Source of the DNA: an uncultured Rhodospirillales bacterium
Lineage (GTDB): Bacteria; Pseudomonadota; Alphaproteobacteria; Reyranellales; Reyranellaceae
Assembly (NCBI GenBank): GCA_902825855.1
Contig: CADECW010000024.1
Coordinates: 1 to 61,202, forward strand
Direction: 5' to 3'
DNA length: 61,202 bases
The translations under genes and the position numbers were made by a program. This document shows, one piece after another, positions 51,697-61,151 of the stretch. The first letter of the stretch is position 1; every line of letters starts with the position of its first letter. Below the pieces are notes generated by a model. That model did not search any database and had not been told where the DNA came from. It saw only the letters and a program-made list of their open reading frames with translations.

Positions 51697-52689
51697 CTAG
51701 TCACCCCGGATGTCGTTTTCCTTGATCACCTTGAACCAGCGCTCCTGCTCGCTCTTCTGGTAGGCGGAGAAGTCCTCGGGCGAGGAGGTCATGATCTCCA
51801 TATTGAACTGCTCGATGAACTTCTGCGTCACGTCGGGTGTGCGCACCGCCTTGGTGATCTCGGCGTGCATGCGCTCGACGATGGGCTTGGGCACGCCGGC
51901 CGGCGCATAGACGCCCCACCACGAATAGGATGGGAAGGCCTTGATGTTCTGCTCGGCCAGCGTCGGCACGTCGGGCAACGCCGGAGTGCGGGCCTCGCCA
52001 GTGACGGCTACGGGTCGGATCTTGTTGGTGCGGATGTGCGGGCTGAACGAGGCGAGGCTGGAAATGCCGATGTCGGTGACGCCGCCCAGCAGGTCCTGCA
52101 CCAGGGGGCCGCCGCCCTTGTAGGGGATCAGGTTGATCTTGAGCGCATTCTCCTTGTTGATGAGCGTCGCCAGCACCAGCGCCTGGCTGCCGCCCAGCAC
52201 GCCGAAGCTCACCTTCTCAGGCCGCGCCCTGGCATCGGCCGCCACCTCGGCGAAGGTCTTGTAGGGCCGATCGGGATGGGCCGCGATCACCTGCGGTGTC
52301 CGTCCGATCAGCATGACGTTCATCAGCTCGGAATCCTTGTAGGGGATCGATGGAGCGAACGCCGGATTGAGGATGTGGCTGTCGAAGGTCACCATCCATG
52401 TCTGGCCGTCGGGCGGCGACTTGGCCGCGACCGAGGCGCCGACGACGCTGGCGCCGCCAGGCTTGTTGTCGACAATGACCTGCCAGCCAGTCTGGTCGAC
52501 CAGCTTGGCCTGGATGATGCGCGCGACCGGATCGGTCGAGCCGCCGGGCGGGAAGGGGACGATGATCTTGATCGGCCCCTTCGGCCAGTCGCCGGCCTGC
52601 GCCAGGCTCTGCGCTTTGACGATGGCAGGTGCGACGAGTGCAGAAGCGGTACTGCCGATCAGCACCGAGCGGCGGCGAAGAATGGTCAT
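51697..52689 (-). CDS. Tripartite tricarboxylate transporter receptor (Bug/TctC family)
   Basis: A 330-residue periplasmic binding protein with a signal peptide (LVAPAIVKAQSLAQA) and the Bug start WPKGPIKIIVPFPPGGSTD. It is a close paralog of the gene at 46618, sharing long stretches throughout, which points to duplication. Like the other two Bug genes in this window it lacks membrane components nearby. Confidence 0.9.
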   Translation of the reverse strand: MTILRRRSVLIGSTASALVAPAIVKAQSLAQAGDWPKGPIKIIVPFPPGGSTDPVARIIQAKLVDQTGWQVIVDNKPGGASVVGASVAAKSPPDGQTWMVTFDSHILNPAFAPSIPYKDSELMNVMLIGRTPQVIAAHPDRPYKTFAEVAADARARPEKVSFGVLGGSQALVLATLINKENALKINLIPYKGGGPLVQDLLGGVTDIGISSLASFSPHIRTNKIRPVAVTGEARTPALPDVPTLAEQNIKAFPSYSWWGVYAPAGVPKPIVERMHAEITKAVRTPDVTQKFIEQFNMEIMTSSPEDFSAYQKSEQERWFKVIKENDIRGD

Positions 52690-52873
52690 GTTTGCCTCCC
52701 TGGCTATTGATTGGCGCGGAGCCTACGGACGCGCCGCGGCGGTGCAAGCTCTTACTTTGGCCACTTTTGCCGCGCGGGCCGGTTTTGCCATGTCCGCCCC
52801 AGCTACCCAGGCAAGCAGGCCATGGATCGATTTTTTTGCCAAGCCGGATTCGACCGGCTATTGAGCGAACACC

Positions 52874-53785
52874 ATGCGCTTCATGGCTCCAGCCCTTTGC
52901 CTGCTGCTCTCGCTGCTCGCGCTGCCGTTGCGGGCGGCAGATCGGCTCGACATCGTGCCACGCGTCGCCGTGGTGTCCGCCTTCGAGCCCGAATGGAAGG
53001 TCCTGAAAGCCGATCTGGGGGATCCCAGGAGCCACTTCGTCAATGGCGTGGAGTTCGTCACTGGAACCCTGGCGGGCCGCCAGGTGGTGCTGTTCCTGAG
53101 CGGGGTCAGCATGGTGAACGCCGCCATGACCGTGCAACTCGCGCTCGATCGCTTCGACGTCACCGGCATTGTCGTGACGGGCATCGCAGGCGGCGTCGAT
53201 CCGAGTCTGAAGATCGGCGATGTCACGGTGGCCGCCCAATGGGGCCAGTATCTCGAAGCCGTGTTCGCGCGCGAAGCCGATGGCAAGTTCCTGCCGCCGC
53301 CCTGGACTAAGACGCCGTTTCCCAATTACGGCATGATCTTCCCGGCCGAGGTCGGCGTGCGCAGCGCCAAGGTGCCGCTGGAGAAACGGTTCTGGTTCGA
53401 AGCCGATGCCGGCATGCTGGCGGCCGCAGCGAAGATCGGCGCCATCGACCTGAAGCGCTGCACGGCCGAGCAGGCGTGCCTCCACGGAACACCGCGCCTG
53501 GTCGTGGGCGGCAACGGCGTGTCGGGCGCGGCCTTCGTGGACAACGCCCCCTTCCGCGAATACGTCTACAAGACCTTCAATGCGCGCGTGCTGGACATGG
53601 AGAGCGCGGCAGTAGCCTTGGTCGCGTTTGCCAACGGCGTGCCGTTCATCGCCTTCCGCAGCCTGTCTGACCTCGCCGGCGGTGATCAGGGCGCCAACGA
53701 GATCCGCACGTTCTTCCAGCTGGCATCGGACAATTCTGCCGTTGTCGTGCAGCGGTTCCTGACGCTCTGGACGCCGCCGCGTTGA
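52874..53785 (+). CDS. Exported MTA/SAH-nucleosidase-like phosphorylase-superfamily protein
   Basis: A 303-residue member of the PNP/UDP phosphorylase superfamily. The core motifs VVTGIAGGVDPSLKIGDV, VLDMESAAVALVA and FIAFRSLSDLAGG match 5'-methylthioadenosine/S-adenosylhomocysteine nucleosidases, with the conserved Glu and the catalytic Asp. Unlike cytosolic enzymes it begins with a clear signal peptide (ALCLLLSLLALPLRAA). A 35-residue insert with ACLHG lies in the middle. It may act on nucleosides in the periplasm. Confidence 0.82.
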   Translation: MRFMAPALCLLLSLLALPLRAADRLDIVPRVAVVSAFEPEWKVLKADLGDPRSHFVNGVEFVTGTLAGRQVVLFLSGVSMVNAAMTVQLALDRFDVTGIVVTGIAGGVDPSLKIGDVTVAAQWGQYLEAVFAREADGKFLPPPWTKTPFPNYGMIFPAEVGVRSAKVPLEKRFWFEADAGMLAAAAKIGAIDLKRCTAEQACLHGTPRLVVGGNGVSGAAFVDNAPFREYVYKTFNARVLDMESAAVALVAFANGVPFIAFRSLSDLAGGDQGANEIRTFFQLASDNSAVVVQRFLTLWTPPR

Positions 53786-53806
53786 TCGCCTAAGTACCCT
53801 CGCATC

Positions 53807-55255
53807 ATGTCGATGATCAAAGGCGAAACCGGCGATTGGGAGATCGTTCTGGGGCTGGAAGTCCATGCCCAGGTGATCTCCGATGCCAAGCTGTTCTCCG
53901 GCGCGCCGACGACGTTCGGCGCCGATCCCAACACCCAGGTATCGCTGGTCGACGCCGCCATGCCCGGCATGCTGCCCGTGATCAACGAGCGCTGTGTCGA
54001 GCAGGCCGTGCGCACGGGGCTGGGGCTCAATGCCAGGATCAACCTGCGCTCGGTATTCGACCGCAAGAACTACTTCTATGCCGATCTGCCGGCGGGTTAC
54101 CAGATCTCCCAGTACAAGGACCCGATCGTGGGCGAGGGCGAGATCGAGATCGACCTGCCCGACGGAAAGTCGCGCAAGGTCGGCATCGAGCGTCTCCATC
54201 TCGAGCAGGACGCCGCCAAGACCCTGCATGACCAGCATCCGACCCAGAGCTACGTCGACCTGAACCGGTCTGGCGTGGCCCTGATGGAGATCGTGAGCAA
54301 GCCAGACATGCGCTCGGCCGACGAGGCTGCGGCCTATCTCGCGAAACTGCGCTCGATCGTGCGCTATCTGGGCACCTGCGACGGCAACATGGACGAAGGC
54401 TCCATGCGTTGCGACGTCAACGTGTCGGTGCGCAAGCCCAACGGTCCGCTCGGCACGCGCTGCGAGATCAAGAACGTGAACTCGATCCGCTTCGTCAAGC
54501 AGGCGATCGAGTACGAAGCACGCCGCCAGGTCGAGCTGATCGAGGGCGGCGGCGCCGTGATGCAGGAGACGCGCCTGTTCGATCCGGGGCGCGGCGAGAC
54601 GCGCTCGCTGCGATCGAAGGAAGACGCGCACGACTATCGCTACTTCCCTGATCCCGACCTGCTGCCGCTTATCCTGACAAAGGAATATGTCGACAAGATC
54701 CGCGGCACGCTGCCCGAGCTGCCGGACGCACGGAAGAACCGCTACATCGGGGACTATGGGCTTTCGCCCTACGATGCCGGCGTGCTGACCGCCGAGAAGG
54801 AGACCGCCGAATTCTTCGAGACCGTCGCCAAGGGCCGTGACGCCAAGCTGGCGGCCAACTGGGTAACCGGTGATTTCTTCGGCATGCTCAATCGCCGCGG
54901 CGTCGGCATCGACCAGTCGCCAGTGAGCGCCGGCAATCTCGGCAAGCTTCTGGACCTGATGGCCGACGGCACGATCTCGGGCCGCATCGCCAAGGACCTG
55001 TTCGCTGCCATGGAGGAGACGGGCAAGGATCCGGCAACGCTGGTGGATGAGCGTGGCCTCAAGCAGGTCACCGACACCGGCGCCATCGAGGCCGCCATCA
55101 AGGCGGTGATCGACGCCAATCCCGGACAGGTCACGGCCTACAAGGCCAAGCCGACGCTGTTCGGCTGGTTCGTCGGCCAGGTGATGAAGTCGACGGGCGG
55201 CAAGGCCAACCCCAAGGTCGTCAACGAACTCCTGAGGAAGGCTCTCGACGCCTGA
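53807..55255 (+). CDS. gatB: Aspartyl/glutamyl-tRNA amidotransferase subunit B
   Basis: A 482-residue GatB, the kinase and tRNA-binding subunit that amidates Asp-tRNA(Asn) and Glu-tRNA(Gln). The start [12 protein letters not shown], the metal/ATP segments [17 protein letters not shown] and [16 protein letters not shown], and the C-terminal YqeY-like tail ([15 protein letters not shown]) are diagnostic. gatC and gatA are not in the window. A second ATG two codons downstream is possible. Its 3' end overlaps the convergent GH15 gene by 35 bases. Confidence 0.96.
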   Translation: MSMIKGETGDWEIVLGLEVHAQVISDAKLFSGAPTTFGADPNTQVSLVDAAMPGMLPVINERCVEQAVRTGLGLNARINLRSVFDRKNYFYADLPAGYQISQYKDPIVGEGEIEIDLPDGKSRKVGIERLHLEQDAAKTLHDQHPTQSYVDLNRSGVALMEIVSKPDMRSADEAAAYLAKLRSIVRYLGTCDGNMDEGSMRCDVNVSVRKPNGPLGTRCEIKNVNSIRFVKQAIEYEARRQVELIEGGGAVMQETRLFDPGRGETRSLRSKEDAHDYRYFPDPDLLPLILTKEYVDKIRGTLPELPDARKNRYIGDYGLSPYDAGVLTAEKETAEFFETVAKGRDAKLAANWVTGDFFGMLNRRGVGIDQSPVSAGNLGKLLDLMADGTISGRIAKDLFAAMEETGKDPATLVDERGLKQVTDTGAIEAAIKAVIDANPGQVTAYKAKPTLFGWFVGQVMKSTGGKANPKVVNELLRKALDA

Positions 55256-57110
55256 CGCCCGACCCGCCGGGCTGCTTGGGCCGCGCCGGCGTCCGGGACG
55301 TCCGTGTTTCCGAGCCGTTGACGTTGGCGCGCTGGTCGGTCGGCCGAGCGGCGCGCGTCAGGTTGAAGGCAGTGTTGATCAGGCCGACATGGGAGAAAGC
55401 CTGAGGAAAGTTGCCGATCAGCCGCCCGGTCGACGTGTCGTACTCCTCGGCGAGCAGTCCGAGGTCGTTGCGGATCGACAGCAGCCGCGTGAACAGCTTT
55501 TCGGCATCGTCGCGACGTCCGACCGAGGCATAGGCGTCCGCCAGCCAGAAGCTGCATGCCAGGAAAGCACCTTCACCCGGCCTCAAGCCATCGTCGGCTT
55601 GGTGAGTGTTGTAGCGCCGCAGGAATCCGCCGACCAGGAGATCGCGCTCGACCGCCGCCAGTGTCCCGAGGTAGCGCGGATCGTGGCAGTCGATGAAACC
55701 TACCTGGGCGATCAGCAGCAGGCTCGCATCGAGCAGCGTGTCGTCATAGGCCGCCCTGAAGGTGTTGCGGCTCTCGTCGAAGCCGCGGCTGCAGATCTCG
55801 TCGTGCATCTCCGCGCGGATCTGGCGCCATGTATCGACGGGCCCGGGAAGTTGATGGCGCTCGATGGCCTTGATGGCGCGGTCGAATGCCACCCAGGCCA
55901 TGACCTTCGAGTAGGTGAAATGCCGCGGCGGCCCGCGAGTTTCCCAGATCCCGTAGTCGGGCTCGCGCCACGTCCTGGCGACATGGTCGATCAAGGCGAG
56001 CTGCACTTCCCAGCCGCTCTCGTTGGGTGCGAGCCCCCCTTTGCGTGCCTGTTCGAAGGTGTCCATCAACTCGCCATAGACATCGAGCTGGAACTGGCGA
56101 TGAGCGGCGTTGCCGATTCGCACGGGCCGGGAGTCGAGGTACCCTGGCAGCCAATCGGCTTCCCATTCCGTCAGCCGCCGCTCGCCCATCAGCCCGTACA
56201 TGATCTGCATGTCGGCGGGATATCCCGCGACCGCCCGCTGCAGCCAGTCGCGCCACGCCGTGGCCTCGTCGTAGACGCCGGCGTTCATCAGCGCCAGCAG
56301 GGTGAGCGTCGAATCACGGATCCAGCAGTAGCGATAGTCCCAGTTGCGCGCGCCGCCTGGCTGTTCGGGAAGGGACGTCGTGGGGGCGGCGATGATGCCG
56401 CCGCTCGGGACATAGGTGAGCGCCTTGAGCGTGATGAGCGAACGCCTGATGGCGTCGGCATAGGGGCCCTCGGCTTTGGTCGTGGCGGCCCAGTCGCGCC
56501 AGAACTTTTCGCAGGCGGCGAGGGCGGTGTCGCAATCGACGGGCTTTGGCGGCGGCAGGTGCGAAGGCCCATAGCTCAGCACGAAAGGTTTGGTCTCGCC
56601 CTCGGTGACGGTGAACATCGCGGCGGTCTTGAAGTTTTCCCCCCACACCGCGACCGGCGTGCGCAGCACCACCATGTCCGGCCCGGCGACAGCGCGCAGC
56701 GAGCCGTCCTTGAGGCGGCTGACCCACGGCATGGTCGAGCCGTAGCCAAATCGCAGCACCAGTTCCATGCACATCGACACTTCGCCTTCGTCGCCCCGCA
56801 CCAGCCGAATGACGTCGGACGACCGTCCGCGCGGCTGCATGAAGTCGATCACGGTGACCTTTCCGGTCTCGGTGCGGAACGTCGTCTCGAGCACCAGCGT
56901 GTCGTGTCGGTAGCAGCGTTTGATTTCCAGGGCATCGTCCGAGGGTGCGATCAGCCAGCGTCCATTGGACGGTCTGCCGATCAGGGCGGCAAAGCAGGCA
57001 TCGGAATCGAAGCGCGGCCAGCACAGCCAGTCGATCGACCCGTCGCGGCCAACCAGGGCTGCGGTCTGGCAATCTCCGATCAGGCCGTAGCTTTCGATGG
57101 CGGCGCTCAT
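55221..57110 (-). CDS. Glycoside hydrolase family 15 protein (glucoamylase/trehalase type)
   Basis: A 629-residue two-domain enzyme. The N-terminal [31 protein letters not shown] is the mark of cytosolic bacterial GH15 proteins. The catalytic barrel contains [19 protein letters not shown] and the general acid/base Glu region [16 protein letters not shown]. Such enzymes hydrolyse alpha-glucans or trehalose. The last 30 residues, Arg/Pro-rich, overlap gatB and are probably dispensable. Confidence 0.9.
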   Translation of the reverse strand: MSAAIESYGLIGDCQTAALVGRDGSIDWLCWPRFDSDACFAALIGRPSNGRWLIAPSDDALEIKRCYRHDTLVLETTFRTETGKVTVIDFMQPRGRSSDVIRLVRGDEGEVSMCMELVLRFGYGSTMPWVSRLKDGSLRAVAGPDMVVLRTPVAVWGENFKTAAMFTVTEGETKPFVLSYGPSHLPPPKPVDCDTALAACEKFWRDWAATTKAEGPYADAIRRSLITLKALTYVPSGGIIAAPTTSLPEQPGGARNWDYRYCWIRDSTLTLLALMNAGVYDEATAWRDWLQRAVAGYPADMQIMYGLMGERRLTEWEADWLPGYLDSRPVRIGNAAHRQFQLDVYGELMDTFEQARKGGLAPNESGWEVQLALIDHVARTWREPDYGIWETRGPPRHFTYSKVMAWVAFDRAIKAIERHQLPGPVDTWRQIRAEMHDEICSRGFDESRNTFRAAYDDTLLDASLLLIAQVGFIDCHDPRYLGTLAAVERDLLVGGFLRRYNTHQADDGLRPGEGAFLACSFWLADAYASVGRRDDAEKLFTRLLSIRNDLGLLAEEYDTSTGRLIGNFPQAFSHVGLINTAFNLTRAARPTDQRANVNGSETRTSRTPARPKQPGGSGVRRREPSSGVR

Positions 57111-57214
57111 CAGTGGACTGCAACGCCATTTCTCGGAACGAGGTTGCGACCGAGCCCAGGGGCATGGTCGGAATCATCTGTGCTACGCTTTTCGCGACTG
57201 AAGCGAGGAAGCCA

Positions 57215-57982
57215 ATGACAGTGAAGCTGTACGCCATGACCTGCGGCCGTCTGGTCGGCCGCCTCAAGGACATGATCGAAGGCGAAGATGGCCAAGTGAG
57301 TTTGCCTATCCCCTCGTATCTCATCGAGCACAGCAAGGGACGTGCGCTGTTCGATACCGGCATGCATCCGCAGTGCCGTACCGACGCGGCCGGACGTCTC
57401 GGCGAGCGCGTGGCCCGCATCTTCGGCTTCGAGCACTACGGCGCTGATGACGACGTCAAATCCCGCCTGGAATCGATCGACCGCGATCCCGGCAAGGTCG
57501 ACTACATCGTCAACTCACACCTTCACTTCGACCACGCCGGCGGCAACGCGCTGGTGCCCAACGCCACGATGGTGGTGCAGAGGCGCGAATGGCAGGCGGC
57601 CCAGGATCCCGAGACGGCAGCCAAGGTCGGCTTCTTCCGCGCCGACTTCGATCATGGCCATCCGGTGAAGCAGGTCGAGGGCGAGCATGACCTGTTCGGC
57701 GACGGCAGCGTGGTGTGCCTCCCCACTTATGGACACACGCCCGGCCATCAGTCGCTCAAGGTGCGCACCGCGAACGGCGAGGTCGTGCTCACGGGCGACT
57801 CCTGTTACTTCTGCCGCACGCTGCGCGAACGACGCCTACCGCGCTTCGTCTACGACCGCGCGCAGATGCTGGCGTCGCTCGATCGATTGGAGGCGCTGGA
57901 GAAGGCCGGAGCGAAGCTATTCTTCGGGCACGATCCCGATTTCTGGAAGGACGTGCCTCAGGCGCCCGCACCGGCGTTCTAG
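57215..57982 (+). CDS. N-acyl-homoserine-lactonase-like metallo-beta-lactamase-fold protein
   Basis: A 255-residue MBL-fold hydrolase of the AiiA-like group. The dinuclear zinc motif is H102-x-H104-x-D106-H107 in NSHLHFDHAGG. Other ligands are in TYGHTPGHQSLKV, LTGDSCYF and FGHDPDFW. The family hydrolyses homoserine lactones and other esters or lactones; a quorum-quenching role is possible but not shown. The ATG is preceded by GCGAGGAAGC. It is divergent from the GH15 gene. Confidence 0.9.
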   Translation: MTVKLYAMTCGRLVGRLKDMIEGEDGQVSLPIPSYLIEHSKGRALFDTGMHPQCRTDAAGRLGERVARIFGFEHYGADDDVKSRLESIDRDPGKVDYIVNSHLHFDHAGGNALVPNATMVVQRREWQAAQDPETAAKVGFFRADFDHGHPVKQVEGEHDLFGDGSVVCLPTYGHTPGHQSLKVRTANGEVVLTGDSCYFCRTLRERRLPRFVYDRAQMLASLDRLEALEKAGAKLFFGHDPDFWKDVPQAPAPAF

Positions 57983-57992
57983 TCCGGTGAGG

Positions 57993-58036
57993 GCGCGGGC
58001 CTCCGGTCCGTTGATGGACCAGACGTCCGCGCTCCC
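57993..58036 (+). repeat. Dispersed palindromic repeat, copy 3
   Basis: GCGCGGGCCTCCGGTCCG followed by TTGATGG resembles the copies at 9001-9030 and 16144-16173, with an extra GGACCAGACGTCCGCGCTCC appended. It fills the gap between two convergent genes. Confidence 0.45.
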
Positions 58037-58043
58037 GAGAGAT

Positions 58044-59180
58044 TTACCCGTCGATCGGCAGGCCGAGGGCAACGCGGCCGGCCAGCTTCTGCTGCTGGCC
58101 GTCCGTCAGCGGATGGTAGCGCGCGCCCTGGACGTCGCGGAACGCACGCTCCAGGCGCATGCTCTTGAAGAAGCCGGCGCCACCTGCTGCGACGAGCGCC
58201 AGTTCGACCGTCTTGACCGCGCCACGGGCAACAAGCGCGCGATGCTGGAAGACCTTGTTGGTCGTCTCAGGCCCAGGTTGCGCCTGCTCCATGGACTCGG
58301 CCATGCTGCGATGGGCGATCTGCGTGGCGGCAAGCTCGGTGTCGAGCTGGCCGACCGCGTCGATCGTTTCCGCCTGCGCACGCTTGGACGCAGCTTTCAC
58401 CGCGATGTCTCGCGCTGCCTCGGCGACGCCGGTATAGACGGCGTAGATCAGCGGGAAGGCGACCATCGAGATCAGGTGGAACGACGGATGCCAGACGCCG
58501 GCCGGCCGGCGGGCGGCGATGGCGGCATCGGCCACGAACACGTTCTCGAGCTTGACGTTGTGCGAGGCGGTGCCACGCATGCCGAGCGTGTCCCAGGTGT
58601 CGACGATCGACACGCCGGGTGCGTTCATCGGCACGCCGAACTGGAGCGCCGTCGGGCCTTCCGGCGTCTTCTCGACCGCACCAGTCATGAAGATGTTGGC
58701 CGAGGGGGCGCCACTGGCAAAGACCTTCAGGCCGTTGATCTTGTAGCCGCCCTCGACCTTTTCGGCCGTGCCGGAGCCCGGCAGCCAATCGGATCCGCCC
58801 GAGCTCAGCAGCTGCAGGCGCTCGGCGGCGACCCGCTTCAGCAGGCCGTCGGTCGGCGCCTTCTGGTAGCGCCAGCGCCAGGCGGCGGCGGCAGCGGTGT
58901 GGGTGTGCATGGCCAGGACCAGGGCGGTGGCGCCGCAATAATGCGCCAATTCGCGTAGCATATGGGCGAGTTCGATGCGGGACAGGCCGCCGCCGCCCAG
59001 CTCGGCCGGAACGGCCAGTCCAAGGAAGCCATGATCGCGCAGGGCCGCGATGTTGGCGCCGACGTAGCGATTTTCCACATCGCAGCGTTGGCCTTCCTCG
59101 GCGATCTGGGGGCCGAGTTTGGCAAGGTCGATCGACCAGTCAGGCTGGGGGGAGGACTTGAGCAGTGGCTGAACGGACAT
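58044..59180 (-). CDS. Acyl-CoA dehydrogenase family protein
   Basis: A 378-residue flavoprotein with the three-part ACAD fold. The N-terminal helices include LGLAVPAELGGGGLSRIEL, the FAD/substrate beta region reads FASGAPSANIFMTGAVE, and the C-terminal helices carry LVAAGGAGFFKSMRLERAFRDVQGA, like the HsaA/DszC-type or dibenzothiophene-type branch. The usual catalytic Glu is not obvious, so it could be a monooxygenase-like ACAD rather than a beta-oxidation enzyme. It is divergent from the AraC regulator. Confidence 0.85.
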   Translation of the reverse strand: MSVQPLLKSSPQPDWSIDLAKLGPQIAEEGQRCDVENRYVGANIAALRDHGFLGLAVPAELGGGGLSRIELAHMLRELAHYCGATALVLAMHTHTAAAAAWRWRYQKAPTDGLLKRVAAERLQLLSSGGSDWLPGSGTAEKVEGGYKINGLKVFASGAPSANIFMTGAVEKTPEGPTALQFGVPMNAPGVSIVDTWDTLGMRGTASHNVKLENVFVADAAIAARRPAGVWHPSFHLISMVAFPLIYAVYTGVAEAARDIAVKAASKRAQAETIDAVGQLDTELAATQIAHRSMAESMEQAQPGPETTNKVFQHRALVARGAVKTVELALVAAGGAGFFKSMRLERAFRDVQGARYHPLTDGQQQKLAGRVALGLPIDG

Positions 59181-59236
59181 GAACGCCTCTCAACGGGTTG
59201 GCGAACCCTGTATCCTCGGCTAGAGGTTTTCGCACA

Positions 59237-60283
59237 ATGACCGCAATACCGCCGTCCTTTGCCGATCGGCCGCCCGGCACCGATGTCTTGGCGGACATGC
59301 TGCGGGCTGTCCGGCTGACCGGCGCCATCTTCCTCAAGGCGAGTTTCACAGAACCATTCGGGATTTTGTCGCCTCAGCGCTACGATCCGGCAATTCCCAT
59401 GGCGCATCTGCGTCACATCAGCATCTTCCATTACGTCGCCAGCGGCGGATGCATGATGGAGACGGCGAGCGGCGCGCGCCATCAGCTGAAGCCTGGCGAC
59501 CTCGTGCTGCTGCCGTTCGCCGCCGAACACAAGCTGTGGCGCGGCGAGGCCGAGTTCGTGCCGGCCTCCAGCATCGTCAATCCCGATTCCAAGGAAGGCG
59601 TCTGGTCGTTCAGCCATGGCGGCGGCGGCACCGAAACGCGCTTCGTTTGCGGCTTCATCGAGTCGGCGGAGATGATGTTCGCTCCGATGTTCCGCACGCT
59701 GCCCGAGATGCTGGTCGATCGCGCCGGCGACGAGGCAGTGGGCTCGGGCATCGCCCGCACGATCGACGATCTGCTGGCGCGGGTCGACTCTCTGACGCCG
59801 GGCGCCGAAGTCATCCTGGGCCGCATGATGGAGCTGCTGTTCGTCGAACTGTTGCGCCGCCATGCTGGCCGCCTGCCGCAAGGCAGCAAGGGTCTGCTTG
59901 CTGCGTTGAACGATCCGCTGGTGGGTCGCGCCCTGCAGCTCATGCAGGGCGACCCGGCCCGCCGCTGGACCACCGAGGAGCTCGCGCGCGAGGCAGGGGC
60001 CTCGCGTACCGTGCTGGGCGAGCGCTTCAACACCGTGCTCGGCAAGCCGCCGATCGAATATCTGACCGGGTGGCGCATCCAGCTCGCCGCTGACCGTCTG
60101 CGCAACGGTCGCGACGCCATCGCCCGTATCGCTATGGACAGCGGTTACGAATCGGAAGCGGCCTTCAACCGCGCCTTCAAGCGCGTGACAGGCCTGACAC
60201 CCGGACGCTGGCGCGAAGGCGACGGCGACAGTCCGCCTTTGATGCCCTTGCAGTTCGGCCGGTCTCCCTTCTCGGGAGCTTGA
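59237..60283 (+). CDS. AraC-family transcriptional regulator with cupin domain
   Basis: A 348-residue regulator. The N-terminal cupin-like sensor includes ASGARHQLKPGDLVLLPFAAEH. The C-terminal double helix-turn-helix shows WTTEELAREAGASRTVLGERF and IARIAMDSGYESEAAFNRAF, followed by the family end GLTPGRWRE. The ATG at 59237 gives a normal start. It is divergent from the acyl-CoA dehydrogenase with a 56-base gap and probably controls it. Confidence 0.92.
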   Translation: MTAIPPSFADRPPGTDVLADMLRAVRLTGAIFLKASFTEPFGILSPQRYDPAIPMAHLRHISIFHYVASGGCMMETASGARHQLKPGDLVLLPFAAEHKLWRGEAEFVPASSIVNPDSKEGVWSFSHGGGGTETRFVCGFIESAEMMFAPMFRTLPEMLVDRAGDEAVGSGIARTIDDLLARVDSLTPGAEVILGRMMELLFVELLRRHAGRLPQGSKGLLAALNDPLVGRALQLMQGDPARRWTTEELAREAGASRTVLGERFNTVLGKPPIEYLTGWRIQLAADRLRNGRDAIARIAMDSGYESEAAFNRAFKRVTGLTPGRWREGDGDSPPLMPLQFGRSPFSGA

Positions 60284-60326
60284 TCAGGCCTCGGACCACG
60301 AACGGTTTTCGAGGCCAGCGCTTCCG

Positions 60327-61079
60327 TCAATTCTGCGGCAGAAACTCGAACATCAGGCCGCCCGACTGCTCGGGCGCGGTCAGAACGCGGTCGCCTTCGG
60401 CGAGGGCGAAAGGCACGTTGTTGGCGCGCAGCAGCGCCTGCAAGGGCCGCGCGCGCTCGACTGCGATGGTGACGCCGACGATGGCCGGAAGTTCTTGCGG
60501 CGCCATAGCCTCGATCGGCTTGTATTCCGCCTGATAGGCGGCCGGCGACCAGATCAGCAATTCGACCGCACCTGTCTTCACCAGCATGCAGCCATCGAGG
60601 ATCTCCTCGACCCTGGCGGTCCATTTTTCCTTGAGCGCCTTCGAGATCTCCCTGGGGTTGTCGGCGACGGCGTGCACCGCCATCATCGCCAGCGCACCGT
60701 TGGGATGGACGATCCATTCCGGTTCCATGAAGGCATCGGGCGCCTCATGGCGCACCGGGAACCAGGGCAGGGGCCCGTCGCTTTCGCCAATCACGACACC
60801 GGCATCGACTTCGTAGCCGTCCTCGGTCTCCCAGGCATGCGTGCGCTCCTCGCCCTCGAGCTCGGCGACGTTCGCCGCCACCGCGATGACGGGCGGTTCG
60901 CCCTGCAGCAGCTCGAGGTAGTTGGGCACATCGTCCTGGTCAGGCTGGAAGCAGATGCAGCGCGGTTCGACGCCCTCCGGTGTCAGGTTGAAGCCGAGCT
61001 GCTGCAGCCGGCTCGCCGCGCTTTCCGGATCGGTGAGGGTCAGGGAGAGATGGTCGATGTCGCGCGCCGAAATCTTCAT
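60327..61079 (-). CDS. VOC-superfamily (glyoxalase-like) protein
   Basis: A 250-residue protein. The start DIDHLSLTLTDPESAASRLQQLGFNLTPEG is the first beta-alpha-beta unit of a VOC/glyoxalase-like domain. The second half repeats it around AIVGVTIAVERARPLQALLRANN and ends GGLMFEFLPQN with a possible metal-ligand Glu. It may bind a divalent metal; the substrate is unknown. Confidence 0.75.
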   Translation of the reverse strand: MKISARDIDHLSLTLTDPESAASRLQQLGFNLTPEGVEPRCICFQPDQDDVPNYLELLQGEPPVIAVAANVAELEGEERTHAWETEDGYEVDAGVVIGESDGPLPWFPVRHEAPDAFMEPEWIVHPNGALAMMAVHAVADNPREISKALKEKWTARVEEILDGCMLVKTGAVELLIWSPAAYQAEYKPIEAMAPQELPAIVGVTIAVERARPLQALLRANNVPFALAEGDRVLTAPEQSGGLMFEFLPQN

Positions 61080-61151
61080 GCCCGCTCATACAGGCTTAAC
61101 CGGGGCGCGCTCAAGTGCGATGCTGCGAGCTTCGATCAATTGGGAGAGACC

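Noticed and set aside
52217..54631. An 804-codon open frame on the minus strand
   Set aside because: It runs antisense through the Bug receptor, the nucleosidase-like gene and gatB, all of which have clear motifs. Its translation is low-complexity Arg/His/Asp-rich, as expected for a shadow in GC-rich DNA.
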